Positions 26,102-35,651 of a stretch of 64,000 nt of DNA are shown in pieces. The notes below the pieces were generated by a model. That model had not been told where the DNA came from. It saw only the letters and a list, made by a program, of their open reading frames with translations, and did no database searches. Every line of letters begins with the position of its first letter. Position 1 is the first letter of the stretch. Source of the stretch: Staphylococcus sp. (GTDB lineage: Bacteria; Bacteroidota; Bacteroidia; Bacteroidales; Muribaculaceae); contig JAMPDC010000001.1 of the NCBI GenBank assembly GCA_023665865.1, positions 391,331 through 455,330 of the forward strand. Direction: 5' to 3'. The translations under genes and the position numbers were made by a program.

Positions 26102-28531
26102 ATGAAAAACCTGTCTGGTACCATACTTCTGCTCATCACGTGTCTCTGCGTCTTTGCCTCCTACGGGCGAAGCGTGGAGACATGGAATTTTGGATGGAAA
26201 TTCTGTCCCGGCAACCCTGCCGGGGCCGAGTCGCCCATGACTGACGACCGTGATTGGCAGACTGTCGACCTCCCGCATGATTTCCAGATCTCACAACCGT
26301 GGGTCGAACCGGCACCTGAGGAACGCCCGGATCTGACCAACCAGGTCGCAAACGTCAAGAGCCGTCTCAGCTCCCGGGGTTTCAAGGAAATGGGCACAGG
26401 ATGGTACCGCAAGAGTTTCATAGCCGACAGCTCATGGATCGGCAAGCGCATAATCCTCGATTTCGAGGGCATCATGCTTACGGGCGACATCTATCTCAAC
26501 GGTGAGCGCGTAGGTGGGACAGACTATGGCTATCTCGGTACAGAGGTCGACCTGTCGCCGCTGCTGAAGTATGGCTCGGAAAACCTTATCGCAGTCAAGG
26601 CCGATACCGGCAAACCGGAAAATTCACGTTGGTACACCGGCGGAGGTCTGTTTCGTGACGTGAACCTCATCTTCACAGATAAGAAACACTATTTCACCCG
26701 CAATCCCCTGCGCATCACAACCCCAGTCGCAGATCCGGACTCGTCCACGGTCTGCATTGGAGCTGAGATCGCGTCATATCATCGTCCGGATTCTCTCACG
26801 GTCGGTGTCCGCATCACCGATCCCGATGGCGGCTGCGTCTATGAAGCGACAAAGCGCTTGCGCAACTATCGCGGACAGCGGATCAGAGAATTTCAGATCG
26901 ACAGCATCACAATAGCTGACGCCCGTCTTTGGGATACCGAAAATCCCAATCTTTACACTCTCAATCTCTCGTTGATCAACAGTGACGGCACTGTCGCCGA
27001 CACACATACAGAGAAATTCGGCATCCGAAGCATCGAATTCACACCTGAATCCGGATTCAAACTCAACGGCCGCAAAGTCCTGCTCAAAGGTATAGCCAAC
27101 CATCATACACTCGGAGCCCTTGGTGCCGCAGCCTATCCACGAGCCATAGAGAAACGGATCGCCATGCTCAAAGAGTTTGGGGTCAACCATATCCGCACCT
27201 CACACAATCCCTACAGCAAAGCGTTTCTCGATCTCTGTGACCGCTACGGTATCCTCGTTGTCGACGAACTCTACGACAAATGGAAGCGCCAATATTCAGG
27301 CGACCGCAAGGATTGGACAGAGCAATGGCAACACGACGTGGAGGAATGGGCCCGCCGTGACCGGAATCATCCATCGGTCATCCTATGGAGTCTCGGCAAC
27401 GAGCTTCAGACCATCAGCGACCTTCCCTTCAACGACTGGGGTGTCACACCCTACCGTCTTCAGAAGGCACTGCTCGACCGCTACGACGGCACCCGGCTCT
27501 CGACTGTAGCCATGCACCCACGTGGCAGAAATCATTTCACCGACAGCCTCCCGGCACCTCTTGCGCTGGCGACCGATATTGCATCATATAATTATAGGTA
27601 TATGTACTTTCCCGGTGACTCCCGCCGTTATCCTGATATGATTTTCTATCAAAGCGAGGCCAACACTTCAGGCATGGGGCCAAACTATTTCGACATGGAT
27701 CTTGACCGTGTAGTCGGACTCGCCTACTGGGGCATGATCGACTATCTCGGCGAATCGCAGGGGTGGCCGGCCAAAGGATGGTCGCAGGGAATGTTTGACA
27801 TATCTCTTGAGCCTAAGCCTCTCGCCTATTTTCTTAAGAGCTACCTCAAACCGGAGGAGCCACTCGTCAGGATTGCAATCGCCGAGGGCAGTCAGGACAT
27901 CGAGTGGAATGGTGTGCAGGTCGGCACAACCGACTTCTCATCTCATTGGAACCACCCCGTCGGATCGACACTGCAGATATTCACTTTCACCAATGCTGAC
28001 GAAGTCGAACTTCTTGTCAACGGCCGCAGCCTTGGCCGCAAGACAAACGAAACCTCTGACTCTAAGACACGCAACAGGATCTATTGGGACAACGTCCCGT
28101 ATTCTAAAGGCGAAATCGAAGCCCGTGCATATAAAAAAGGGGATAAGACACCCATTGCCACCCATCAACTCCGGACAGCCGGCGCAGCCGCCCGCCTCTT
28201 GGCGCAGCCTGACAATGGCAGTTGGAAAAGCGACGGCATGGATCTGCAACATGTCCGCATCAGCGCTGTCGACAGCCGCAGCACACAGGTGCCCGACGAG
28301 AAAACCACGTTGAAGTTCGCCGTAGAAGGCCCGGCGGAAATTGTAGGGGTTATCAACGGTGACATTACCTCCGACGAACTCTCGACAGGCCACACCCGGC
28401 GGCTTTATAACGGCACCGCATCGGTCATCCTCCGCTCGACCCGTTCGCCGGGCGAAGTAATCCTGACCGTCACTCCTCAGGGCGGCAGCCGGATGAAACC
28501 GGCGGTAATGAAACTCAAGACTGAACTCTGA
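26102..28531 (+). CDS. Secreted glycoside hydrolase family 2 enzyme
   Basis: 809 residues with a signal peptide (about 1-23, LLLITCLCVFASYG). The GH2 order is: jelly-roll sugar-binding domain (about 25-190), Ig-like domain (about 195-310), TIM barrel (about 320-590) and C-terminal Ig-like/DUF4982-like domains. The general acid/base is the Glu of WSLGNE; the nucleophile is probably the Glu of FYQSEA. Family 2 contains beta-galactosidases, beta-mannosidases and beta-glucuronidases, so specificity is open. It lies directly before the rhamnose operon (57 bp to rhaB), which suggests that it trims a rhamnose-containing plant or bacterial glycan. That link is an inference. Confidence 0.85.
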   Translation: MKNLSGTILLLITCLCVFASYGRSVETWNFGWKFCPGNPAGAESPMTDDRDWQTVDLPHDFQISQPWVEPAPEERPDLTNQVANVKSRLSSRGFKEMGTGWYRKSFIADSSWIGKRIILDFEGIMLTGDIYLNGERVGGTDYGYLGTEVDLSPLLKYGSENLIAVKADTGKPENSRWYTGGGLFRDVNLIFTDKKHYFTRNPLRITTPVADPDSSTVCIGAEIASYHRPDSLTVGVRITDPDGGCVYEATKRLRNYRGQRIREFQIDSITIADARLWDTENPNLYTLNLSLINSDGTVADTHTEKFGIRSIEFTPESGFKLNGRKVLLKGIANHHTLGALGAAAYPRAIEKRIAMLKEFGVNHIRTSHNPYSKAFLDLCDRYGILVVDELYDKWKRQYSGDRKDWTEQWQHDVEEWARRDRNHPSVILWSLGNELQTISDLPFNDWGVTPYRLQKALLDRYDGTRLSTVAMHPRGRNHFTDSLPAPLALATDIASYNYRYMYFPGDSRRYPDMIFYQSEANTSGMGPNYFDMDLDRVVGLAYWGMIDYLGESQGWPAKGWSQGMFDISLEPKPLAYFLKSYLKPEEPLVRIAIAEGSQDIEWNGVQVGTTDFSSHWNHPVGSTLQIFTFTNADEVELLVNGRSLGRKTNETSDSKTRNRIYWDNVPYSKGEIEARAYKKGDKTPIATHQLRTAGAAARLLAQPDNGSWKSDGMDLQHVRISAVDSRSTQVPDEKTTLKFAVEGPAEIVGVINGDITSDELSTGHTRRLYNGTASVILRSTRSPGEVILTVTPQGGSRMKPAVMKLKTEL

Positions 28532-28588
28532 AAACAACATCCTTATATACCAACCAAAATTATCTAATTCTTATAAAGACAAATACCA

Positions 28589-30022
28589 ATGAAAGCTGAC
28601 GAAAAGAACTATTATATTGCTGTCGACCTCGGTGCGACAAGCGGTAGAGTCATCCTTGCGTCATTTGACGGAACTAAAGTGGAGACAGAAGAAATACACC
28701 GCTTCAAGCATCCGATGCTCCCGATCAGCGGACATATTTTCTGGAATCTCCCCGGTCTCTACCATGAGATTCTGACCGGACTCAAAACCGCCTCTGTGAA
28801 GCTGGGCGAAATCGGAGCCGAAGCCCGTTCAATCGGCATCGACACCTGGGGATGCGACGTGGCCTACTTCCATCCCGACGGCACTCTCGCCGGCCTCCCC
28901 TACTGCTACCGAGACCCGCATACCAACGGCGCCGTCGACAAGTATTGCGAAGAAATTCCCCGTGAGAAAGTCTACGAAAAGACAGGAATCCAATTCATGG
29001 ATTTCAACACACTTTTCCAACTCTATACCCTAAGCAAAGAGGAGGGAAACGCTCTGAAGAATGCCGACAAGATCCTCTTCATGCCCGACGCTCTCGCCTA
29101 TATGCTGACCGGAAGCGCTGTGACTGAATACACCGTGGCCTCGACATCACAGATAATCAATCCGACCACCGGTGAGCTTGACGCAGAGCTTCTCGAGAAA
29201 GCCGGTCTTACACCCAACCGCTTCGGCAAACTTGTCAATCCAGGTGCTGTCATCGGAACCATCACTCCCGGCGTGCAGCAATTCACCGGGCTGCCGGCGA
29301 TTCCCGTCGTAGCAGTGGCCGGCCACGACACAGCTTCAGCTGTCATCGGTGTCCCCGCGAAAGACGACAAATTCGCCTATCTGAGCTGCGGCACCTGGTC
29401 GCTGCTTGGCATCGAATCAAAAGGCCCGATCATCAACGACAAAGCCTTTGCCTACAACTTCACCAACGAGGGTGGCATCGACGGCTCAATCCGTTTCCTC
29501 AAAAACATCTGTGGCCTATGGCTCCTCGAGCGCTCGCGCACCGAGCTGAAGGACGCACCCGAAAATATCGCCGACCTCTGCGCGCTCTTCATGGACTCCG
29601 ACATTGACAGCACCATCAACCCCGACGATGTGGCCTTCGCCAATCCTAAGTCTATGACAGAGGCTATCAAAGAATATTGCCGTGAAAGCGGACAGCGTGT
29701 GCCCGAGACCGCCGCAGACTTCATGCGTGTCATCTTCCGCAGTCTTGCCCTCCGCTACAAGGAAGTGCTCGGCTGGCTGCGTGAACTCTCGCCCAACGAA
29801 ATCAACACCCTCCACGTCATCGGTGGCGGATGTCAGAACGCATATCTGATGCAGATGACAGCCGACGCGATCGGTATTCCTGTCGTAGCAGGCCCGTCGG
29901 AATCGACAGCGATGGGCAATATCCTCGTCCAGCTCCGTGCCGACGGCAAGGTCAAGGATCTCAAGGAAATGCGTGAGGTCGCCGTCAACTCAACCAAAAC
30001 CAAGACATATCTTCCGAAATAA
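28589..30022 (+). CDS. rhaB: L-rhamnulokinase
   Basis: 477 residues. It phosphorylates L-rhamnulose at O1 with ATP. The FGGY kinase fold shows the N-terminal phosphate loop VDLGATSGRVILA, the IDTWGCDVAY segment typical of rhamnulokinases, and the C-terminal IGGGCQNAYLMQMTADA. It is the first gene of the four-gene cluster rhaB-rhaA-rhaT-rhaD, the same order as B. thetaiotaomicron rhaK-rhaI-rhaP-rhaA. No AraC-type regulator is next to it. Confidence 0.93.
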   Translation: MKADEKNYYIAVDLGATSGRVILASFDGTKVETEEIHRFKHPMLPISGHIFWNLPGLYHEILTGLKTASVKLGEIGAEARSIGIDTWGCDVAYFHPDGTLAGLPYCYRDPHTNGAVDKYCEEIPREKVYEKTGIQFMDFNTLFQLYTLSKEEGNALKNADKILFMPDALAYMLTGSAVTEYTVASTSQIINPTTGELDAELLEKAGLTPNRFGKLVNPGAVIGTITPGVQQFTGLPAIPVVAVAGHDTASAVIGVPAKDDKFAYLSCGTWSLLGIESKGPIINDKAFAYNFTNEGGIDGSIRFLKNICGLWLLERSRTELKDAPENIADLCALFMDSDIDSTINPDDVAFANPKSMTEAIKEYCRESGQRVPETAADFMRVIFRSLALRYKEVLGWLRELSPNEINTLHVIGGGCQNAYLMQMTADAIGIPVVAGPSESTAMGNILVQLRADGKVKDLKEMREVAVNSTKTKTYLPK

Positions 30023-30066
30023 CAACCAAAAAAACATAATCTTTAAATTTTACCTACCTTATCATC

Positions 30067-31320
30067 ATGAAAGAAGAATCTGTAAAGAAGGCGTATGAAA
30101 TCGCCAAAGAACGTTATGCAACTATCGGCGTTGATACTGACAAAGTCATCGAACAGATGCAGGACTTCCACCTCAGCATGCACTGCTGGCAGGCTGACGA
30201 CGTAGCCGGTTTTGAAAACCAGGGCGGCTCACTCACCGGTGGCATCCAGGTCAACGGCAACTATCCCGGTAAAGCACGCAACATGGACGAGCTCCGCGCC
30301 GACATCCTCTATGCCATGAGCCTCATCCCCGGCAAGCATCGCCTCAACCTCCACGAGATCTACGGAGACTTCGGCGGCAAGTTCGTTGACCGCGACCAGT
30401 GTTCCGTTGAGCACTTCCAGAGCTGGATCGACTGGGGTAAAGCAAACGATATCAAACTCGACTTCAACTCAACTTCATTCTCCCATCCCAAGAGCGGCGA
30501 CCTCAGCCTCTCCAATCCTGACAAGGGCATCCGCGACTTCTGGATCGAGCACTCAAAGCGCTGCCGCGCGATCGCACAGGCTATGGGTGAGGCTCAGCAG
30601 GATCCCTGTATCATGAACACATGGGTTCACGACGGTTCAAAAGACATCACAGTCAACCGCTACATGTACCGCGAACTCCTCAAAGACTCTCTTGACCAGA
30701 TCTTCGAACACAAATATGACTGGATGAAAGACTGCGTGGAGTCTAAAGTGTTCGGTATCGGTCTTGAAAGCTACACTGTCGGCTCAAACGACTTCTATAC
30801 CGCCTACGCATCGAAGCGCGACATGATGATCACTCTCGACACCGGTCACTTCCACCCGACCGAAAGCGTGGCCGACAAAGTGTCTGCAATGCTCCTCTTC
30901 GTGCCCGAACTGATGCTCCACGTTTCTCGCCCCATCCGCTGGGACTCTGACCACGTGACCATCATGGACGATCCCACCCTCGACCTCTTCAGCGAAATCG
31001 TCCGCGCAGGCGCTCTCAACCGCGTCCACTACGGACTCGACTACTTCGACGGCACTCTCAACCGCATCGGCGCCTATGTTATCGGTAGCCGCGCTGCACA
31101 GAAGTGTATGCTCCGCGCTCTCCTCGAACCGACCGAGACACTCCGCAAATATGAGCTCGAAGACAAGAGATTCCAGCGCCTCGCCCTCCTCGAAGAGTGC
31201 AAGAACCTCCCCTGGAACGCCGTCTACGACATGTTCTGCCTCAAGAACAACGTGCCCGTCGGCGAAAACTACATCAAGGAAGTCGAGTCATACGAAACAA
31301 ACGTCACATCTAAAAGATGA
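30067..31320 (+). CDS. rhaA: L-rhamnose isomerase
   Basis: 417 residues, the usual length of the family. It interconverts L-rhamnose and L-rhamnulose using Mn2+ in a TIM barrel. The N-terminal CWQADDV and the stretches LDFNSTSFSHP, TWVHDGSKD and LDTGHFHPTE carry the metal- and substrate-binding His, Asp and Glu residues. The stop codon overlaps the ATG of the permease by 4 bp, showing tight coupling. B. thetaiotaomicron nomenclature would call it RhaI. Confidence 0.95.
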   Translation: MKEESVKKAYEIAKERYATIGVDTDKVIEQMQDFHLSMHCWQADDVAGFENQGGSLTGGIQVNGNYPGKARNMDELRADILYAMSLIPGKHRLNLHEIYGDFGGKFVDRDQCSVEHFQSWIDWGKANDIKLDFNSTSFSHPKSGDLSLSNPDKGIRDFWIEHSKRCRAIAQAMGEAQQDPCIMNTWVHDGSKDITVNRYMYRELLKDSLDQIFEHKYDWMKDCVESKVFGIGLESYTVGSNDFYTAYASKRDMMITLDTGHFHPTESVADKVSAMLLFVPELMLHVSRPIRWDSDHVTIMDDPTLDLFSEIVRAGALNRVHYGLDYFDGTLNRIGAYVIGSRAAQKCMLRALLEPTETLRKYELEDKRFQRLALLEECKNLPWNAVYDMFCLKNNVPVGENYIKEVESYETNVTSKR

Positions 31321-32348
31321 TACTCATCGGTCTACTGATCATCGCAGTAGGAGCCTTCTGCCAATCCAGTTGCTACGTTCCCATCAACAAGATCAAATCA
31401 TGGAGCTGGGAAAGCTACTGGATTGTGCAGGGAGTCTTCGCATGGCTCGTGCTACCATTTTTAGGAGCACTTCTCGCGGTACCCGCAGGCCACTCGCTCA
31501 CCGAACTCTTCGTGCCGGAGCAGTCGTTCAACATCTGGATGACCATTCTCTTCGGCGCACTCTGGGGTGTTGGAGGCCTGACCTTCGGACTCTCCATGCG
31601 CTATCTCGGTGTCGCTCTCGGCCAGTCGATCGCACTCGGCACATGCGCCGGTCTCGGCACCATCATGGGGCCTGTCCTGCTCAACATCTTCTTCCCTGAG
31701 AACGACCCGCTGTCACAACTGACATTTGCCGTCATCCTCGGTGTCATCGTCACCCTCGTCGGTATCGCCATCATAGGCATCGCCGGCTCGATGAAAGCAT
31801 CGTCGCTCAGCGAGGAAGAGAAGAAGGCAGCTGTCAAGGATTTCAACTTCCCGAAGGGTATCACCATCGCCCTCCTCGCCGGCTTCATGAGCGGTTGTTT
31901 CAATGTCGGTCTCGAGTTTGGCAGCGGCATCAACTTCGGCGATCTTACTCCCGACATCTACAAGACTCTCCCGGCCACACTGCTCGTGACGCTCGGCGGT
32001 TTTGTGACCAATGCTGTCTACTGTTTCTACCAGAACTCCAAGAATCACACCTGGAGTGACTACGGCAACGGCAAAGTGCTCTTCAACAACCTGTTTTTCT
32101 GCCTGCTCGCCGGTGCCCTCTGGTACAGCCAGTTCTTCGGGCTCGCTCTCGGCAAGGGATTCCTCACCGATTCTCCCACCCTGCTGACCCTCTCGTTCTG
32201 TATCCTCATGGCCCTGAATGTCGTCTTCTCCAACGTCTGGGGCATCATCCTCAAAGAGTGGAAAGGTTGCTCACCGCGCACAATCACCGTGCTTGTCGTA
32301 GGCATTGTGGTGCTCATCATCTCCTGCTTCCTCCCTCAACTCATCTGA
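31317..32348 (+). CDS. rhaT: L-rhamnose:H+ symporter
   Basis: 343 residues with about ten membrane segments; the N-terminus CQSSCYVPINKIKSWSWE is typical of RhaT. It brings L-rhamnose across the inner membrane with protons. The start overlaps rhaA by 4 bp. Placement between isomerase and aldolase matches the Bacteroides rhamnose operon, where it is called RhaP. Confidence 0.92.
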   Translation: MILIGLLIIAVGAFCQSSCYVPINKIKSWSWESYWIVQGVFAWLVLPFLGALLAVPAGHSLTELFVPEQSFNIWMTILFGALWGVGGLTFGLSMRYLGVALGQSIALGTCAGLGTIMGPVLLNIFFPENDPLSQLTFAVILGVIVTLVGIAIIGIAGSMKASSLSEEEKKAAVKDFNFPKGITIALLAGFMSGCFNVGLEFGSGINFGDLTPDIYKTLPATLLVTLGGFVTNAVYCFYQNSKNHTWSDYGNGKVLFNNLFFCLLAGALWYSQFFGLALGKGFLTDSPTLLTLSFCILMALNVVFSNVWGIILKEWKGCSPRTITVLVVGIVVLIISCFLPQLI

Positions 32349-32391
32349 TATCACCAATCATCTCACACATATTATAAATCTGAATATAATA

Positions 32392-33201
32392 ATGGCATCT
32401 ATCTTAGACAATCGTCCCGCTCTCCGCGAAGAGGTTGAGCGTGTAGCCGAAGTGGCCGGATATCTCTGGCAAAAAGGCTGGGCTGAACGCAACGGCGGCA
32501 ACATCACCGTCAACATCACCGAACATATCGACGACGAGATCCGCAATATGCCCGCAATCGCACCCGCTACCCCCATCGGCCTCACCCTCCCCGAGCTGAA
32601 GGGTTGCTATTTCTATTGCAAGGGTACCAACAAGCGCATGCGCGACCTCGCACGCCGTCCGATGGAAAACGGATCTGTCATCCGCATCCTCGACGACTGC
32701 GCACACTACGAGATCATCGCCGACAATCCCGTGAAGCCCACATCTGAGCTTCCTTCCCACCTTGCAGTCCACAACTATCTCATCTCAAAAGGCTCTACCT
32801 ACAAGGCTTCGCTCCACACTCATCCGATCGAACTCGTAGCCATGAGCCACTGCAAGAAATATCTTGAAAAAGACGTGGCCACCCGTCTCCTCTGGAGCAT
32901 GATTCCCGAAACCAAAGCCTTCTGTCCCCGCGGTCTCGGCATCATCCCCTATCAGCTCCCCTCGTCAAACGCGTTGGCTGAGTCAACCATCAAGGAGCTT
33001 GGTGACTACGACGTGACACTTTGGGAAAAGCATGGCGTTTTCGCTGTCGACAACGACATCATGCAGGCATTCGACCAGGTTGACGTGCTCAACAAATCGG
33101 CTCAGATCTATATCTGCGCGAAGAACATGGGCTTCGAACCCGACGGCATGACCGACGAACAGATGAAAGAAATGACCGTCGCCTTCAACCTCCCGAAATA
33201 A
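32392..33201 (+). CDS. rhaD: Rhamnulose-1-phosphate aldolase
   Basis: 269 residues from ATG 32392 (MASILDNRPALREEV). The frame is open further up, but that part overlaps the end of rhaT and is not conserved-looking. This class II, zinc-dependent aldolase cleaves rhamnulose-1-phosphate into DHAP and L-lactaldehyde. RNGGNITVNIT near the N-terminus, the HTHP zinc motif and EKHGVF fit the family. The lactaldehyde would be reduced by the FucO-type enzyme at 8373-9527. A strong terminator follows. Confidence 0.93.
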   Translation: MASILDNRPALREEVERVAEVAGYLWQKGWAERNGGNITVNITEHIDDEIRNMPAIAPATPIGLTLPELKGCYFYCKGTNKRMRDLARRPMENGSVIRILDDCAHYEIIADNPVKPTSELPSHLAVHNYLISKGSTYKASLHTHPIELVAMSHCKKYLEKDVATRLLWSMIPETKAFCPRGLGIIPYQLPSSNALAESTIKELGDYDVTLWEKHGVFAVDNDIMQAFDQVDVLNKSAQIYICAKNMGFEPDGMTDEQMKEMTVAFNLPK

Positions 33202-33230
33202 ACGGCAATCCCAACCATCTGAAAACAAAC

Positions 33231-33282
33231 AGACTCCCGGACTGCTCACCTCTGAGCGCTACCGGGAGTCTGCTTGTTTTTT
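33231..33282 (+). terminator. Terminator of the rhamnose operon
   Basis: AGACTCCCGG (33231-33240) pairs with CCGGGAGTCT (33262-33271), followed by GCTTG and T6 (33277-33282). Confidence 0.8.
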
Positions 33283-33305
33283 GTATTGTAAACTTCAGAA
33301 ATCGC

Positions 33306-34106
33306 CTATCGTGGCCGGAGTTCCCAGCATGCCACCGCAGCTGCGGCAGCAACATTTAGCGAATCGACACCGTGGGCCATTGGGATGCGCACCGTATAGT
33401 CAGCCTCCTCTATCGTCGATTTTGCAAGCCCGTCGCCCTCCGTCCCCATGACAATCGCCAGACGAGGTTCTGTCTTAATGGCTGCATCGTCAAGCGAAAC
33501 AGACTTATCGGTCAACGCCATCGCCACAGTCTTGAATCCATAATCATGGAGCGAGGAAAGAGGGCCGTCGATCCAACCCCAGGGAACCTGAAAGATCGTA
33601 CCCATCGACACGCGGATCGCACGACGGTTGAGCGGATCGCAGGACTGACGCGTCAGCAGGACGGCATCCATCCCCAGCGCAGCCGCCGACCGGAAGATAG
33701 CCCCGATGTTTGTAGTGTCGACCACACTGTCGATCACCACTATCCGCCTGGCACCTTCAAGCAGCTTTTCGAGAGGCTCGAAAGGCTTGCGGCGCATGAC
33801 GGCAAGCACCCCTCGGGTCAGAGTGTAGCCCGTGAGCGAGGCAAGCAGCTCACGCGAGGCCGTATAGACTGGCATATCCGGAAATCTCGCAATGATTCCG
33901 GCGGCATCGCCGGCAATATGGCGCTCCTCACAGAGCAACGAGAGTGGTTCATAACCACTCCCTATCGCTACATTTATCACCTTGGGACTCTCGGCGATAA
34001 ACATACCGTTTTGCGGGTCAAGCCTGTTGCGCAACTGCGCTTCTGTCAGGGAGCTGTAGGCCTTGACTCCCGGATGGTCAAGAGATTCAATACGTATAAT
34101 AGGCAT
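33306..34106 (-). CDS. TrmH/SpoU-family RNA 2'-O-methyltransferase
   Basis: 266 residues. An N-terminal L30e-like substrate-binding part (about 1-100) precedes the trefoil-knot SPOUT domain with the three family motifs: motif 1 as DSVVDTTNIGAIFRSAAALG, motif 2 as IVMGTEGDGL, and motif 3 as IPMAHGVDSLNVAAAAAV. These enzymes methylate a ribose in rRNA or tRNA; the target here is unknown. It is a single gene, divergent from fabI. Confidence 0.88.
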   Translation of the reverse strand: MPIIRIESLDHPGVKAYSSLTEAQLRNRLDPQNGMFIAESPKVINVAIGSGYEPLSLLCEERHIAGDAAGIIARFPDMPVYTASRELLASLTGYTLTRGVLAVMRRKPFEPLEKLLEGARRIVVIDSVVDTTNIGAIFRSAAALGMDAVLLTRQSCDPLNRRAIRVSMGTIFQVPWGWIDGPLSSLHDYGFKTVAMALTDKSVSLDDAAIKTEPRLAIVMGTEGDGLAKSTIEEADYTVRIPMAHGVDSLNVAAAAAVACWELRPR

Positions 34107-34128
34107 AATCGCATTTCGTAAAACAGCA

Positions 34129-34159
34129 CAAAATTAAGTCTATATGACCGATTATCCAA
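34129..34159 (-). promoter_or_regulatory. Promoter of the TrmH-type methyltransferase
   Basis: On the minus strand TTG (34159-34157), 20 bp, TAATTTTG (34136-34129), just before the ATG at 34106. Confidence 0.65.
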
Positions 34160-34211
34160 CTGTTTTGCCCTAAAATTGGTCCGGGATACCTGTTTTCACG
34201 CGAAATCTGCG

Positions 34212-34219
34212 TATCTTTG
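34212..34219 (+). promoter_or_regulatory. -7 element for fabI
   Basis: TATCTTTG matches TAnnTTTG, 29 bp before the ATG. The -33 region is not clear. It forms a divergent promoter pair with the one at 34129-34159. Confidence 0.5.
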
Positions 34220-34248
34220 CACCCGGAAACAATATTAAAGTAATTACT

Positions 34249-35106
34249 ATGTCTTACAATCTTCTGAAAGGAAAGCGCGGCATCATCTTCGGCGCGCTCA
34301 ACGACATGAGTATTGCCTGGAAAGTGGCTGAGAAAGCCGTAGAAGAAGGCGCCACAATCACTCTGTCGAATACACCCGTAGCAGTCCGCATGGGTGACGT
34401 CAGCAAACTTGGCGAGAAGCTCAACGCTGAAGTTATTCCCGCAGATGCCACCAACCTCGAAGACCTCGAAATGGTCTTCGCCAAATCAATGGAAATTCTC
34501 GGAGGCAAGATCGATTTCGTCCTCCACTCAATCGGCATGTCGCCCAACGTACGCAAGAAGCGCCTCTACGACGACATCGACTACGATCTGCTCAATAAGA
34601 CCCTCGACATCTCGGCTATCTCATTCCACAAGATGATCCAGGCAGCCAAGAAGCTCGATGCAATCGCTGACCACGGCAGCATTGTCGCCCTCAGCTATAT
34701 CGCAGCACAGCGCACCATGTTCGGCTACAATGACATGGCCGATGCCAAGGCGCTCCTCGAGTCAATCGCACGCAGCTTCGGATATATCTACGGTCGTGAG
34801 AAATCTGTCCGTATCAACACCATCTCTCAGTCACCCACCCAGACCACTGCCGGAAGCGGCGTGAAGGGTATGTCGTCGCTCATGGACTTTGCCAACCGCA
34901 TGTCACCTCTGGGCAACGCCACTGCCGACGAGTGTGCCGACTACTGCATCGTCATGTTCAGCGATCTCACCCGCAAGGTGACCATGCAAAACCTCTTCCA
35001 CGACGGCGGTTTCTCAAGCATGGGTATGAGCCTCCGCGCCATGGACCAGTATGAGAAGAGCTTTGACCTCTACCGCAATCCCGACGGAACCATCCAGTAT
35101 GGTTAA
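34249..35106 (+). CDS. fabI: Enoyl-[acyl-carrier-protein] reductase (NADH), FabI type
   Basis: 285 residues. It reduces trans-2-enoyl-ACP in the last step of each fatty-acid elongation round. This short-chain dehydrogenase has the FabI-specific N-terminus GKRGIIFGALNDMSIAWKVAE, the VLHSIGMSP loop, and the catalytic YNDMADAKA stretch in which Tyr and Lys are the active pair. It is a single gene between its own promoter and terminator. Confidence 0.93.
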   Translation: MSYNLLKGKRGIIFGALNDMSIAWKVAEKAVEEGATITLSNTPVAVRMGDVSKLGEKLNAEVIPADATNLEDLEMVFAKSMEILGGKIDFVLHSIGMSPNVRKKRLYDDIDYDLLNKTLDISAISFHKMIQAAKKLDAIADHGSIVALSYIAAQRTMFGYNDMADAKALLESIARSFGYIYGREKSVRINTISQSPTQTTAGSGVKGMSSLMDFANRMSPLGNATADECADYCIVMFSDLTRKVTMQNLFHDGGFSSMGMSLRAMDQYEKSFDLYRNPDGTIQYG

Positions 35107-35142
35107 TCACACCTGACGCGACTACGTCACAACATATACTGC

Positions 35143-35192
35143 CGCCGGACGATGAGCTGCCTGAAAAGAGCCATTGTCCGGCGCTATTTTTT
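35143..35192 (+). terminator. Terminator of fabI
   Basis: CGCCGGACGATGAGCT (35143-35158) pairs, with two G-T wobbles, with AGCCATTGTCCGGCG (35169-35183), followed by CTA and T6 (35187-35192). Confidence 0.75.
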
Positions 35193-35534
35193 CGGAGAAT
35201 ATTTAGCCTTGACTATCTGATAGGAGCGCTCCACAAGACCAAGTATCTCATCATCGGAAATATCACCGCCAAATTGCAGTTCAATCCAATATTTCGCACT
35301 CATGTTGCGATGGCTGGAGCAGTATGAGCGCGTGGCGTGAAGTTCAGCGATAGTCTCCGGATTCCCCTTGACAGTCACACCGGTGAAAGAGTTAATGTCT
35401 AACAGACAGAACATGTGACCACAGACATAAAACACGAGGATCGAATCAAACCTCGCGGCAAATTTCCCGAAAGGAGTCTTCTCAGTCACACCTTCCATCG
35501 ACAGGCAATATTCCCTGAAACACTCAATATCCAT
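35184..35534 (-). CDS. MmcQ/YjbR-family protein
   Basis: 116 residues. The N-terminal FREYCLSMEGVTEKTPFG and the later SYCSSHRNMSAKYWIEL are the two conserved stretches of the MmcQ/YjbR family, a small fold sometimes described as DNA-binding with no settled function. It is a single gene convergent with fabI; its 3' end overlaps the fabI terminator hairpin. A -7 element lies upstream. Confidence 0.85.
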   Translation of the reverse strand: MDIECFREYCLSMEGVTEKTPFGKFAARFDSILVFYVCGHMFCLLDINSFTGVTVKGNPETIAELHATRSYCSSHRNMSAKYWIELQFGGDISDDEILGLVERSYQIVKAKYSPKK

Positions 35535-35567
35535 CTTGATTCCGCTTATAGATTAACACAACTGTTG

Positions 35568-35575
35568 CAAAGTTA
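35568..35575 (-). promoter_or_regulatory. -7 element for the MmcQ/YjbR gene
   Basis: TAACTTTG on the minus strand, with a TTG at 35600-35598 (22-bp spacer); 34 bp before the ATG. Confidence 0.5.
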
Positions 35576-35651
35576 CAAAATATAAACACATAAAGCCCAA
35601 TCTTAAAATATTTTCAATTATTGAACGTCTATTCTATAGAAAATACATCAA

